From the NCBI GenBank assembly GCA_964450715.1, contig CAYVFC010000093.1, forward strand, positions 1-32,889: 32,889 bases of DNA, in the 5' to 3' direction. The notes beneath the pieces were generated by a model. It was not told where the DNA came from, ran no database searches, and saw only the letters and a program-made list of their open reading frames with translations. Shown here piece by piece: positions 7,525-16,433 of this stretch. Every line of letters starts with the position of its first letter. The stretch's first letter is position 1. Origin of the DNA: CAYVFC01 sp964450715. GTDB taxonomy: Bacteria; Myxococcota_A; Polyangia; Polyangiales; JAFGIB01. A program made the translations under genes and the position numbers.

Positions 7525-9483
7525 ATGAACACGGCAGATCCCATCGGTTACGACCGATACGTACGAGATACGTTGTCGGTATTCCTCGAGAAGTTCGTAG
7601 AAAAACGAGTGGCATTGCTCGTTACCGATTCGTCGGAGACCGCGATTCGCCTGGCCGCCAAGGCGGCGTCGTTGCAGGTAGTCCATCCCGAATCGGCCTT
7701 CGAAAGAGTGGAGCTGGACGGGGTTCGCCTGAAACAGCTACCTCCGGATGGCTCGCCGCTGCTCGACGATCCCGACAGTTACACTGCGATCCTGGTGCCC
7801 GAGATACGCGTACTAGGCGAGGAGGCACCGCGTCGGATCGTCGAGCTCGACTCTCTCCTAGAAGAAGACGGGGTGCTGGTGGTCGGCACTACCGACACAG
7901 GAGCGACGGGGGGCAAAGGATCGGACGTTTCCGCTTCCGAGGACGCGATGGGGTACCAGGAGCTGTACCGGACGCTGTCGGAGCGTTTTCCGGTCGTACA
8001 AGTGCTGGGCCAGGCGCCTTTCCTGGGAACGTCCATCTATAATCTCTCCGGCGACGGGGACGCTACCGAGATCGGGTTCGACTCCTCGCTGGTGGAAGGC
8101 AGGAGCGAGCTTCCCCTTCGCGTGTTGCTGGTCTGTTCCCGTGACGACCTGCCGGTCGAGCCTTTCACGGTAGTGCAGGCGGCGACGGACGGTATTAGGG
8201 TCCTGGAGGGCTTTTTTAACGTCCGACGGGCGAACGGCAATCGCCACGAGAATGACGATCAGCACGGTGACGATCAGCACGGTCGCGAGATCCAGCATCT
8301 GGAAACCCTACTCGAGGCGCGGGGCGCGCAACTCCGCCTCCTCGAACGGGAGTTGGCCGAAAAGGTGGCGCTGGCGCGCGACCTGACGCAGCGGCTGCGC
8401 GAGGGACGACCGGCCGGACGCGGGGAGGCCTTTTCGACGGACGAGGTGGCTGGCAGCAAGGGTAGCGAGACGGCCGAGGAACAAGCGCGAAAACAGCTGC
8501 AGAGCGAAGCTAGACGGCTGCGCACCGAGCTCGAGGCGGCTTCCGCGCGTGCCTTGGAGGCAGAGGCGGCCCGCGTAGATGCGGTGATGCGGCTGGACGA
8601 GGTCTCCGGTCACCTGGCTCTGACCGAGGTCGCGCCTACCGACGTCGTCGAAGCGCTGGAGAGGGAGAGAGCGGCCCTGCTCGGCACGGTGCGCGGGATG
8701 CGCTCGGCCGTAATCGAGCTGGAGGAGTCGCGGGACGCCGCCGAAGCCCGTCTGGTGCTCGCGATGCACGATCTGGACGACGCGAGGGGACGCACGCGCA
8801 TCCTAGAAAGACAGCTCGAGGAGATGCGAGAGCATTTCGAGATGGAATTGGCCAAGACGAGCCGTTCCGTTTCGGGAGGAGACGCGGAGCGGTGGGAGCA
8901 GGAACGGACGGCTCTGGCGGGCGAGCGGAACGGGTTACGGGCGCGATGCCTGGACGTCGAGCAGTCCGTAGACGAGCTGCTGGTAAGAAATGAGTCGCTG
9001 CAGAGGAGCACCGGCGCGCTTGAGGAGAGGATAGAGACCCTACAGGCGTCGGTAGCGGGATTGACGGCTTCCGAATCGGTTCTCAAGGCGCGTCTGGCCG
9101 AGGTAGAGAACGAACAGGAGCAGGCGAAACAGCGGGAAGACGATGCAGCCGAGTGCCACGAGCGTATCGTCGGCCTGCAGCAAGAGCTGGCGGAGCGCGA
9201 GGGACGGATCGAACAGATGCAGACCGTGCTCGGTCGCGGTCAGTCCGAGCTCATCCGGCTGTCGGGCAAGCTCGAAGCGAACGTAGCGGCCGCCGAGCAG
9301 AGAGCCGAAGCGGCCGAGAGCCGATCCGAGGGGCTACGCGAAGCTCTGGAGGAAGCGCGGGAGGCATTTCTCGCGCTGGCTGAATCGCTTACCAAAGGCA
9401 ATGGCAAGGACGGCCGCTCCGCAGACAGCTCCGAGATCAACGTGGACCAGCTCGATCCGGGCGAGGGCAACGGCGGAAAGTGA
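7525..9483 (+). CDS. Long coiled-coil protein with Rossmann-like N-terminal domain
   Basis: A 652-aa protein. Residues 1-210 look like a globular alpha/beta domain, with hydrophobic strands (VALLVTDSS, TAILVPEIR, DGVLVVGTTD), the segment MGYQELYRTLSERFPVVQVLG and LRVLLVCSRDD. It resembles a methyltransferase-like Rossmann fold, but I see no complete SAM motif. A His/Asp linker carries a tandem duplication (DDQHGDDQHG). From about 255 to the end it is nearly uninterrupted coiled coil rich in Glu, Arg, Ala and Leu. There is no signal or TM segment. A filament-forming or polarity-scaffold role is an inference by analogy to architecture (globular head plus long coiled coil, as in myxobacterial AglZ/FrzS), not homology. 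ATG 7525 is favoured over ATG 7495 by GGAGAAGAC just upstream. Confidence 0.75.
   Translation: MNTADPIGYDRYVRDTLSVFLEKFVEKRVALLVTDSSETAIRLAAKAASLQVVHPESAFERVELDGVRLKQLPPDGSPLLDDPDSYTAILVPEIRVLGEEAPRRIVELDSLLEEDGVLVVGTTDTGATGGKGSDVSASEDAMGYQELYRTLSERFPVVQVLGQAPFLGTSIYNLSGDGDATEIGFDSSLVEGRSELPLRVLLVCSRDDLPVEPFTVVQAATDGIRVLEGFFNVRRANGNRHENDDQHGDDQHGREIQHLETLLEARGAQLRLLERELAEKVALARDLTQRLREGRPAGRGEAFSTDEVAGSKGSETAEEQARKQLQSEARRLRTELEAASARALEAEAARVDAVMRLDEVSGHLALTEVAPTDVVEALERERAALLGTVRGMRSAVIELEESRDAAEARLVLAMHDLDDARGRTRILERQLEEMREHFEMELAKTSRSVSGGDAERWEQERTALAGERNGLRARCLDVEQSVDELLVRNESLQRSTGALEERIETLQASVAGLTASESVLKARLAEVENEQEQAKQREDDAAECHERIVGLQQELAEREGRIEQMQTVLGRGQSELIRLSGKLEANVAAAEQRAEAAESRSEGLREALEEAREAFLALAESLTKGNGKDGRSADSSEINVDQLDPGEGNGGK
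8254..8283 (+). repeat. 15-bp perfect tandem duplication inside CDS
   Basis: Two exact, adjacent copies of GACGATCAGCACGGT (8254-8268 and 8269-8283). They encode DDQHG twice in frame, in the linker between the globular head and the coiled coil of the 652-aa protein. The unit is a multiple of three, so copy-number change would alter linker length without a frameshift. Confidence 0.9.
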
Positions 9484-9510
9484 GGCGGGGGCGGCGCCTT
9501 CTGAGGTGGC

Positions 9511-9531
9511 GGGCGGGCGCAAGGCCCGCCC
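9511..9531. terminator. GC-rich hairpin between convergent genes
   Basis: An 8-bp perfect stem GGGCGGGC (9511-9518) / GCCCGCCC (9524-9531) with a 5-nt loop, placed between the stop of the coiled-coil gene and the stop of groEL. It could act in either direction, but neither side has a T-tract. Hairpins of this form, followed by CCTACA, occur as dispersed repeats in many genomes (recollection, not searched), so it may be a repeat element rather than a dedicated terminator. Confidence 0.55.
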
Positions 9532-9541
9532 CTACAGGACG

Positions 9542-11167
<1,626 letters not shown>

Positions 11168-11205
11168 GGTGCTATCTCCCTGTAAAATTCCAAAAATGCT
11201 CCGGA

Positions 11206-11496
11206 CTATTTCTCGACCACGCCTAGGATGTCGTCCTCACGCAGAATGAGGTGCTCCTCACCGTCGATTTTTATATCGGTCCCACCGTACTTGGAAAACA
11301 AAACGATATCACCTACTTGCACGTCTAACTTCCTAACCTTTCCATCTTCCAGCACCTTGCCGTTGCCAACGGCCACTACCTTACCTTGAATCGGTTTCTC
11401 CTTGGCTGTATCTGGAATGATAATACCGCCCTTGGTCTTTTCCTCTTCCGGAAGACGCATAACTACCACTCGATCTTGTAGCGGACGAATACGCAT
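11206..11496 (-). CDS. groS: Co-chaperonin GroES (Hsp10)
   Basis: Heptameric lid of the GroEL chamber. The 96 aa are a normal length. Family features: the N-terminal IRPLQDRVVVMRLPEEEKT; the mobile loop KTKGGIIIPDTAKEKP, which contacts GroEL; VVAVGNGK; VGDIVLFSKYGGTDIKIDGEEHLILREDDILGV. ATG 11496 follows a strong GGAGG (CCGGAGGTTTATTTATG). It is the first gene of the groESL operon. Its 5' region (11497-11787) contains a sigma-70-like promoter at 11640-11667, giving a leader of about 130 nt. Confidence 0.99.
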   Translation of the reverse strand: MRIRPLQDRVVVMRLPEEEKTKGGIIIPDTAKEKPIQGKVVAVGNGKVLEDGKVRKLDVQVGDIVLFSKYGGTDIKIDGEEHLILREDDILGVVEK

Positions 11497-11639
11497 AAAT
11501 AAACCTCCGGTCTATTATTGAAATATTTATAAAATCCGTGGTTGTTGGGTGACCGCGCATCTCGACAGGATGCGTAAAAAAGCCTTGGAATCCGTGTCTC
11601 TGCCGAGTCCATTCAGGACCGCCGATCAGAGGCGAACGA

Positions 11640-11667
11640 AATGTAAGTCCGGTTGGGAGGCAGTCAA
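11640..11667 (-). promoter_or_regulatory. Candidate sigma-70 promoter of groESL
   Basis: On the minus strand, TTGACT (11667-11662) and TACATT (11645-11640) are separated by 16 nt, about 145 nt before the groES start. The -35 matches consensus at 5 of 6 positions and the -10 at 4 of 6. I looked for the HrcA operator CIRCE (TTAGCACTC, 9 nt, GAGTGCTAA) between 11497 and 11787 and saw none. A good sigma-32 -10 (CCCCAT-type) is not evident either. A second AT-rich -10-like TATAAAT lies close to the gene without a partner -35. Confidence 0.4.
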
Positions 11668-11741
11668 GGGGTGCCCCGAGCGCGGCAAGTCTAGAACCCG
11701 AAATCGTCCGACGGTAACAGCTTCCCCACGGCGGGTAGCCG

Positions 11742-11756
11742 CCGGCGGAACGCCGG
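11742..11756 (-). terminator. Candidate rpoZ terminator hairpin
   Basis: A perfect 6-bp GC stem CCGGCG (11742-11747) / CGCCGG (11751-11756) with a 3-nt loop, about 30 nt downstream of the rpoZ stop on the minus strand. No T-tract follows, so intrinsic termination is uncertain. Its position between rpoZ and the groESL promoter fits a transcript boundary. Confidence 0.35.
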
Positions 11757-11787
11757 GGTGCGCGGAGCCTCGGGCCAGAACCCTGGT

Positions 11788-12036
11788 TCACTTCTGAGCG
11801 TCCAGCTTGCTCCTGACTTCCGCGATGTACTCATTGACTATCGCGGTCACGTCGCGGGAGTATCTCACCCGTTTTGCGGCGATTTCGCGTAGCGCGGTGA
11901 CCGCCGGGCGATTTTTGCTGGCGACCAGCGCGGGCGCCCCCTTCATCAACTGCCTCGTGCGACGTGCGGCCAGGATGACCAAGGCGAAGCGGTTTTCCTC
12001 GTGAACCAGGCAATCTTCTACGGTAACTCGGGCCAT
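11788..12036 (-). CDS. rpoZ: RNA polymerase omega subunit
   Basis: Omega subunit, which binds beta-prime, aids RNA polymerase assembly and in many proteobacteria forms part of a ppGpp site. The 82-aa product begins MARVTVEDCLVHEENRFALV, matching the conserved omega N-terminus (MARVTVEDC), followed by the conserved helix region AARRTRQL and the segment NRPAVTALREIAAKRV. I chose ATG 12036 because of this match and because GGAG lies 6 nt upstream. The frame extends back to 12105 but without family sequence. It stands alone here (no gmk or spoT adjacent) and is divergent from the adenylate cyclase gene across 173 bp. That gap holds short palindromes (for example CGAAGC-AA-GCTTCG at about 12100-12113) and no recognisable gene. 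Confidence 0.95.
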   Translation of the reverse strand: MARVTVEDCLVHEENRFALVILAARRTRQLMKGAPALVASKNRPAVTALREIAAKRVRYSRDVTAIVNEYIAEVRSKLDAQK

Positions 12037-12209
12037 ACCATCTCCACCCACCGGCCGAACAATTCGGCGGAGCAGCCTCGTAGCAGGCTTCAGGCCTCGA
12101 AGCAAGCTTCGTACGGGGAAAAGCCGCGCAACTGTAGCTTTACTCGGATAGCTCGCCCCGGTAGCATGGAGGTCTACGTTAGCGAAGGCATTCTTCGGAT
12201 CGCTCGAAC

Positions 12210-13856
12210 ATGGCGCGACTCACGATAATTTCGCCCGAGGGCAACCGACGCGTGGTGGATCTGGGTACTCATACCACGCTCGGCCGGCACCCGGATAACA
12301 CGGTTCAGCTTCTGGATCGTATCGTCTCCAAAAACCACTGCAACATCGATCTGGTCAACGGAAAGTGGATCCTCAAGGATCTCGGCTCTCTGAACGGAAC
12401 CTTTATCAACGGTCAGAGGATGACCGGGGAGCGGGAGCTGTTTCCGAACGATGAGGTGACGGTCGGCTCTACACGCATCGTCTTCGAGGAAGACCCCGCC
12501 CGCGCCCGGCAACAGGCCGGACTCGCGGAAAGCGGAGGCCACGTGACCATGTCGTCTCCCGAAAACGTGGAGAGCCATGTTCGCTCCAAGCTCGCCCAGA
12601 AGGTAGACGAGAGCTTCCTGCCGGAAAAGCTCATCACGGACGAGACGGCTCTGCGCCAGGATTACGAAAAGCTGCGCACGAGCTACGAGCTTGTGCGCGC
12701 CGTGGGCGTGGAGCTCGAGGCGCACAAGCTGCTACAGAAGATCCTGGCCTGCGCCTTCGACCTGCTTCCGGCCGATCGCGGGGTGGTGCTGCTGCTGGAC
12801 GACAAGGGGGAGCTGCAGCCGGGATGCGTGCGCACAAGGAAGAACAACCCCGGCGAGGAGGTCGCGCTCTCCAAGACCATCATCAACATGGTCATGAAAG
12901 AGCGCACGGCCGTGCTGTCCAACGACGCGTCCATGGATTCGCGGTTCAAGAGCGCCCACTCCATCATCATGCAGGGCATCCGTTCCAGCATGGCCGTGCC
13001 GCTCATCCACTCTAATGAACTGTTGGGGATACTGGTGCTCGATTCCCAGGTCGCTACCAACGCTTTCACGGAAAAGGACCTGCAGCTGACTCAAATGCTG
13101 GCGAACCAGGCGGCGGTCGCCATACAGAACAGCCTCTTCGCCAAGAAGCTGGAGCACGAAGCGGTCACCCGGCAGCGGTTCGAGAAGCTGCTCTCCCCGG
13201 CCATCGCCGAGCTGGTCGTAAGCGGCGAGGTCGAGGTGGAGAAGGGCGGGCAGGCTCGCGACACCACGGTCTTCTTCAGCGATATACGGGGCTTTACCCC
13301 CATGACCGAAGCGGCCCCTGCCGAAGACGTCGTCAATATGCTCAACGAGTATTTCGAGCTCATGGTCGAGGTGATCTTCAAGTACGAGGGCACCCTGGAC
13401 AAGTTCGTGGGTGACGCCATCATGGCGCTGTTCGGTGCGCCCGTGCACAGGCCCGACGACGCCTTCCGCGCGGTCAAGGTTGCGGTCGAGCAGCTACGGG
13501 TGCTGGAAGACTTCAATCGCGTGCGGATCTCCGAGGGAGAGTCCCCGGTAACCGTCGGTATCGGGATCACCAGCGGAGAGGTCATCGCCGGGTATCTGGG
13601 AAGCAGCAAATCGCTCGAGTACACCGTGATCGGCGATGTCGTGAACACCGCCTCGCGGCTCTGCTCTCGGGCCAAGGCGGGCGAGATCATCGTCAGCGAA
13701 AGCACATACAATCGGGTCAAGGACTTCTTCGATATCGAAGAGATGCCGGAAATGCACGTGAAGGGAAAGTCGCTGCCCCTGCGCTGCTACCGCGTTCTGG
13801 GCGAGAAGGGGGGCGTTCCCTGCCCCGTAGCGCGGACAGCCTCGTTCGACAGGTAG
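12210..13856 (+). CDS. FHA-GAF-class III adenylate cyclase
   Basis: A 548-aa cytoplasmic signalling enzyme expected to make cAMP. Residues 1-95 form an FHA phosphothreonine-binding domain (TLGRHPDN at 23-30, SKNH at 40-43, SLNGTFING at 60-68). Residues 155-310 form a GAF sensor domain (LLPADRGVVLLLDD, GIRSSMAVPL, LLGILVLDS). Residues 345-525 form a class III cyclase domain. Metal-binding Asp residues are D358 (FFSDIRGFT) and D402 (KFVGDAIMALFG). The base-selecting pair appears to be K398 and T472 (YTVIGDVVNTASR). Transition-state residues are N479 and R483. A Lys/Thr pair is the pattern of class IIIb adenylate cyclases, a group known for bicarbonate-responsive members, so ATP is the likely substrate. 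ATG 12210 has only a weak ribosome binding site. The FHA domain suggests control by a Ser/Thr kinase, though none is in the window. Confidence 0.93.
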   Translation: MARLTIISPEGNRRVVDLGTHTTLGRHPDNTVQLLDRIVSKNHCNIDLVNGKWILKDLGSLNGTFINGQRMTGERELFPNDEVTVGSTRIVFEEDPARARQQAGLAESGGHVTMSSPENVESHVRSKLAQKVDESFLPEKLITDETALRQDYEKLRTSYELVRAVGVELEAHKLLQKILACAFDLLPADRGVVLLLDDKGELQPGCVRTRKNNPGEEVALSKTIINMVMKERTAVLSNDASMDSRFKSAHSIIMQGIRSSMAVPLIHSNELLGILVLDSQVATNAFTEKDLQLTQMLANQAAVAIQNSLFAKKLEHEAVTRQRFEKLLSPAIAELVVSGEVEVEKGGQARDTTVFFSDIRGFTPMTEAAPAEDVVNMLNEYFELMVEVIFKYEGTLDKFVGDAIMALFGAPVHRPDDAFRAVKVAVEQLRVLEDFNRVRISEGESPVTVGIGITSGEVIAGYLGSSKSLEYTVIGDVVNTASRLCSRAKAGEIIVSESTYNRVKDFFDIEEMPEMHVKGKSLPLRCYRVLGEKGGVPCPVARTASFDR

Positions 13857-13891
13857 CGCTTTCCCCTTCTACTGACGTTTCCGGCAGTTTT

Positions 13892-13921
13892 TTGACCCGG
13901 TAGAGCGCGTATCCGTAAGAT
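13892..13921 (+). promoter_or_regulatory. Candidate promoter upstream of CpoB-like gene
   Basis: TTGACC at 13892-13897 and TAAGAT at 13916-13921 with an 18-nt spacer, about 50 nt upstream of the TTG start of the CpoB-like lipoprotein. The -35 matches consensus at 5 of 6 positions and the -10 at 4 of 6. It would drive the two-gene envelope unit at 13972-16124. Confidence 0.35.
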
Positions 13922-13971
13922 CGGGGGGTGTATCGTTTCGGCTGGCCTTACGGCGAACGGCGAGGATTGTC

Positions 13972-14853
13972 TTGAAAGCACCCGAGAAAACCACCGGGGT
14001 GGCCATCGCAATGGCAGCGGTCCTCTCAAGCGCGTGCGGTGGTGGAGCGGCCACCCGCGCCGCGGTGGTAAAATATTCCAATAATGGTGTTATTGAGACT
14101 CTAGAACGACGGGTCGAGAGCCAGGAAAAACAGATCGCGGAGCTTGAAGTTCGCCTGGCTCTACTCGAAGCGTCCGCCAACGAGTTTCGCGCTCTGGCGG
14201 AAAACCGGCGGCCGCCTCGCGGCGAGACAATCCGAATCGGTGCGAGCAAGAGTAGAAAGCCCGCACTGGAAGCGAGCTTTGCCGAGGAGCAGCAAGACGC
14301 TGACGACGGCGGCCCCCGGCCGTTTATCCGTCTACACGGCGAACCGCCCGAGAACACCCCCGCGCAATCCTTGCTGCTGCCCCCCGGGATTTCAGACCGG
14401 TTGCCCGTGGCGCCGCTACCGGAACCGGGGGGGGGGCCGCCCGCGGTATCCCTCGCCGGAAGCCAGGCGCTGCGCTCCGGCGAAGCGGCCATCATCGCCG
14501 AGTACAAAGAGGCTCTTTCGCTGCTTCGCTCCGGCAAATTCGACGAGGCGCTACAAGCCTTTTCCGCGTTCGCGACCAGCTATCCGGGGCACGCCTACGC
14601 CGACAATGCCCTGTACTGGCGCGCGGAGGCTCTCTACGCGAAGAAGGAGTACGGGGCAGCACTACGCCAGTTTCAGGAACTCTTGGAGCGCTATCCCGCC
14701 AGCAGAAAGCTTCCCGACTCGCTTCTCAAGATCGGCCTGTGCCACCGGCGCATGGGCGACACCGAGAAAGCCCGCGTCTATTTTCGGCGCGTCTTACGCC
14801 AGTATCCGGACAGCACCGCCGCCCGTCTCGCTTCCCGGGAGGATGCATCATGA
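13972..14853 (+). CDS. CpoB/YbgF-like TPR lipoprotein
   Basis: A 293-aa envelope protein. The N-terminus is signal-like, with a candidate lipobox LSSAC (Cys22), so it is probably lipid-anchored. Residues 40-70 form a short coiled coil (ETLERRVESQEKQIAELEVRLALLEA), as in YbgF/CpoB trimers. A Pro-rich linker (about 85-165) is followed by two to three TPRs (EYKEALSLLRSGKFDEALQA, YADNALYWRAEALYAKKEY, SLLKIGLCHRRMGDTEKARV), the Tol-Pal-associated YbgF C-terminal arrangement. CpoB coordinates peptidoglycan synthesis with outer-membrane constriction. That role is inferred here, since no tol or pal gene is present. The start is TTG 13972 with GAGG 7 nt upstream, and no better start keeps the signal sequence. 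It overlaps the LysM gene by ATGA. Confidence 0.82.
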   Translation: MKAPEKTTGVAIAMAAVLSSACGGGAATRAAVVKYSNNGVIETLERRVESQEKQIAELEVRLALLEASANEFRALAENRRPPRGETIRIGASKSRKPALEASFAEEQQDADDGGPRPFIRLHGEPPENTPAQSLLLPPGISDRLPVAPLPEPGGGPPAVSLAGSQALRSGEAAIIAEYKEALSLLRSGKFDEALQAFSAFATSYPGHAYADNALYWRAEALYAKKEYGAALRQFQELLERYPASRKLPDSLLKIGLCHRRMGDTEKARVYFRRVLRQYPDSTAARLASREDAS

Positions 14854-16124
14854 ATCGCTATGCCAGGTTGATGTTTCTATCGATTTTTCTCTTCTTCCCG
14901 ACCTCGGTCCTGGGGGAAGAGTCCGATGCTTTCGGAGAAGAACTCTCTGAAGATTATTCAGATAAGGAGAAGCAAAGCTACGAAGAGGACTACCTGGATA
15001 CCTTCGGAGAGGACGAGTTACCGGAAGAGAATGCGAATCGACCGCGAACCCTGGAAGAGGCTCGGATGACTGGACGCGGGTATCGCATCGGAGGCGGTGG
15101 CGCCTATCGCCGCGAGATACCGGACGTCTACACCGTCCAGGAGGGCGATACCCTCTGGGACATCACCAAGCGTTTCTACAACGACCCCTGGTACTGGCCG
15201 AAGGTTTGGTCCTACAACCCCGAGATCACCAACCCTCACTGGATCTACCCGCTGGACCGCATCCGCCTGGCCCCTCCCCAAGAGATCCTGGCCGAGCCCC
15301 AGCCGGATGGGACCATCCCCTCGTTTCCCGATGCCCGGGGAAGAGCCACCATGCCCGTGCCTACGATGAGGCAAGAGGTGGCGCCGGTCGACGATTTCGA
15401 ACGGCACACGATATTCCTGCGGGATCTGGGCTATCTAGATGAAGAGGCCCTCAAGACCATCGGGCAGCTCATCGGCGGCTTCGAGGAGCATATGTTGCTG
15501 TCGAACAGCGATGTCGTTTACGTCAAGTTCAAGCCGAAACAGCATGTGCTTCCGGGGCAGCAGTACACCTTTTTCCGCAAGATCCAGGACTGGGAACGGG
15601 CCAAGGGGGAGAAGGGGAAGCTGGTGAAGATCATCGGAACCATGGTGGTCCAGAGCTTTGATCCGGAAAAGCGGGTCGCGCGCGGCTTGATTACGGAGAC
15701 GCTGGAGCCCATCGAACGCGGGTTCCAGGTCGCCTACATGGAGCGCCGCTTTGACATCGTGCCCGCCGAGACCAACCAGACCCACGTGGTCGCCAGGGTG
15801 ATCGCCACTATCCGTCCCATGAACCTTCTCGCGCACGCCGACGTCGTCTTCCTCAACGTCGGCAAGGACACCGGCGTCAAGCCCGGGAACCGTTTCTTCG
15901 TCCTGCGTCGCGGGGACGACTGGCGCGAATCGGTGATCTCGTCCACCGTAGACATCGGCAACATCGCCGAGCCGCCCCCCTACGACATCGACGACTATCC
16001 GGACGAGGCGGTAGCCGAGCTTCGTGTCATCAAGGTACGCGACGAGACCACCATCGCCTTTGTCACCCGTTCGGACACCAACATCGCGATCGGCGACCGC
16101 GTCGAGATGCTGAAGGGATTCTAG
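14850..16124 (+). CDS. Secreted LysM-domain protein
   Basis: A 424-aa protein with a signal peptide (1-22, LFFPTSVLG). A very acidic segment follows (23-60), then one LysM peptidoglycan-binding domain (93-140) in which YTVQEGDTLWDITKRFYNDP is unmistakable. The WYWPKVWSYNPEITNPHWIYP variant is common in this protein class. The large C-terminal region (about 170-424) has repeating beta-rich segments with KPGNRFFVLR and IGDRVEML, as in proteins annotated only as LysM peptidoglycan-binding. It is likely periplasmic or cell-wall-associated. ATG 14850 has GGAGG 8 nt upstream and overlaps the preceding stop (ATGA). A longer frame opens at 14739 inside the upstream gene but lacks the signal peptide at its start. 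The TAG stop lies within the left tip of the 184-bp palindrome. Confidence 0.85.
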   Translation: MNRYARLMFLSIFLFFPTSVLGEESDAFGEELSEDYSDKEKQSYEEDYLDTFGEDELPEENANRPRTLEEARMTGRGYRIGGGGAYRREIPDVYTVQEGDTLWDITKRFYNDPWYWPKVWSYNPEITNPHWIYPLDRIRLAPPQEILAEPQPDGTIPSFPDARGRATMPVPTMRQEVAPVDDFERHTIFLRDLGYLDEEALKTIGQLIGGFEEHMLLSNSDVVYVKFKPKQHVLPGQQYTFFRKIQDWERAKGEKGKLVKIIGTMVVQSFDPEKRVARGLITETLEPIERGFQVAYMERRFDIVPAETNQTHVVARVIATIRPMNLLAHADVVFLNVGKDTGVKPGNRFFVLRRGDDWRESVISSTVDIGNIAEPPPYDIDDYPDEAVAELRVIKVRDETTIAFVTRSDTNIAIGDRVEMLKGF

Positions 16125-16304
16125 ACTCGAGTTTGGCGGATTTTGCCTAGCGAGAGCGAGGACAAAACGCGGATAGCAAGGAAGGCGGGCCGTTTTTGTG
16201 CTCGACGTAGCTCCACTACGCCTGCGCAAAAACGGCTCGTCTGACGCAGCTAGGCGCGTTTTGGACCGCTCGCAGTAGCAAAAATCCGCCAAACTCGAGT
16301 CTAG
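16121..16304. repeat. 184-bp imperfect palindromic element at stop codon
   Basis: The outer arms CTAGACTCGAGTTTGGCGGA (16121-16140, continuing to 16146) and the complementary 16278-16304 pair over 26 bp with one extra A on the right. The interior also pairs imperfectly: GACAAAACGCG (16161-16171) with CGCGTTTTGGAC (16256-16266), and GCCGTTTTTG (16189-16198) with CAAAAACGGC (16227-16236). The tip is CGTAG-CTCCA-CTACG (16206-16220). The architecture is that of a REP/MITE-like non-coding palindrome. It includes the stop codon of the LysM gene and could fold in RNA as a strong terminator or 3' stabiliser. No open frame or transposase lies inside. Confidence 0.92.
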
Positions 16305-16433
16305 ACCCTTCGGGTGTAGACGGCCGGCGTGCGAAGGCATAGCCTCGATCGGGTACGGGGCCCGTCGTTCTTTCCCGACCTTTTCGCGTGAATGCAGCTG
16401 CCACCTCGTCGGTCCCATTCGGAGGAAGGAACC

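Noticed and set aside
12037..12105. N-terminal extension of the omega subunit
   Set aside because: Omega family proteins begin at MARVTVEDC. ATG 12036 matches this and has a good ribosome binding site.
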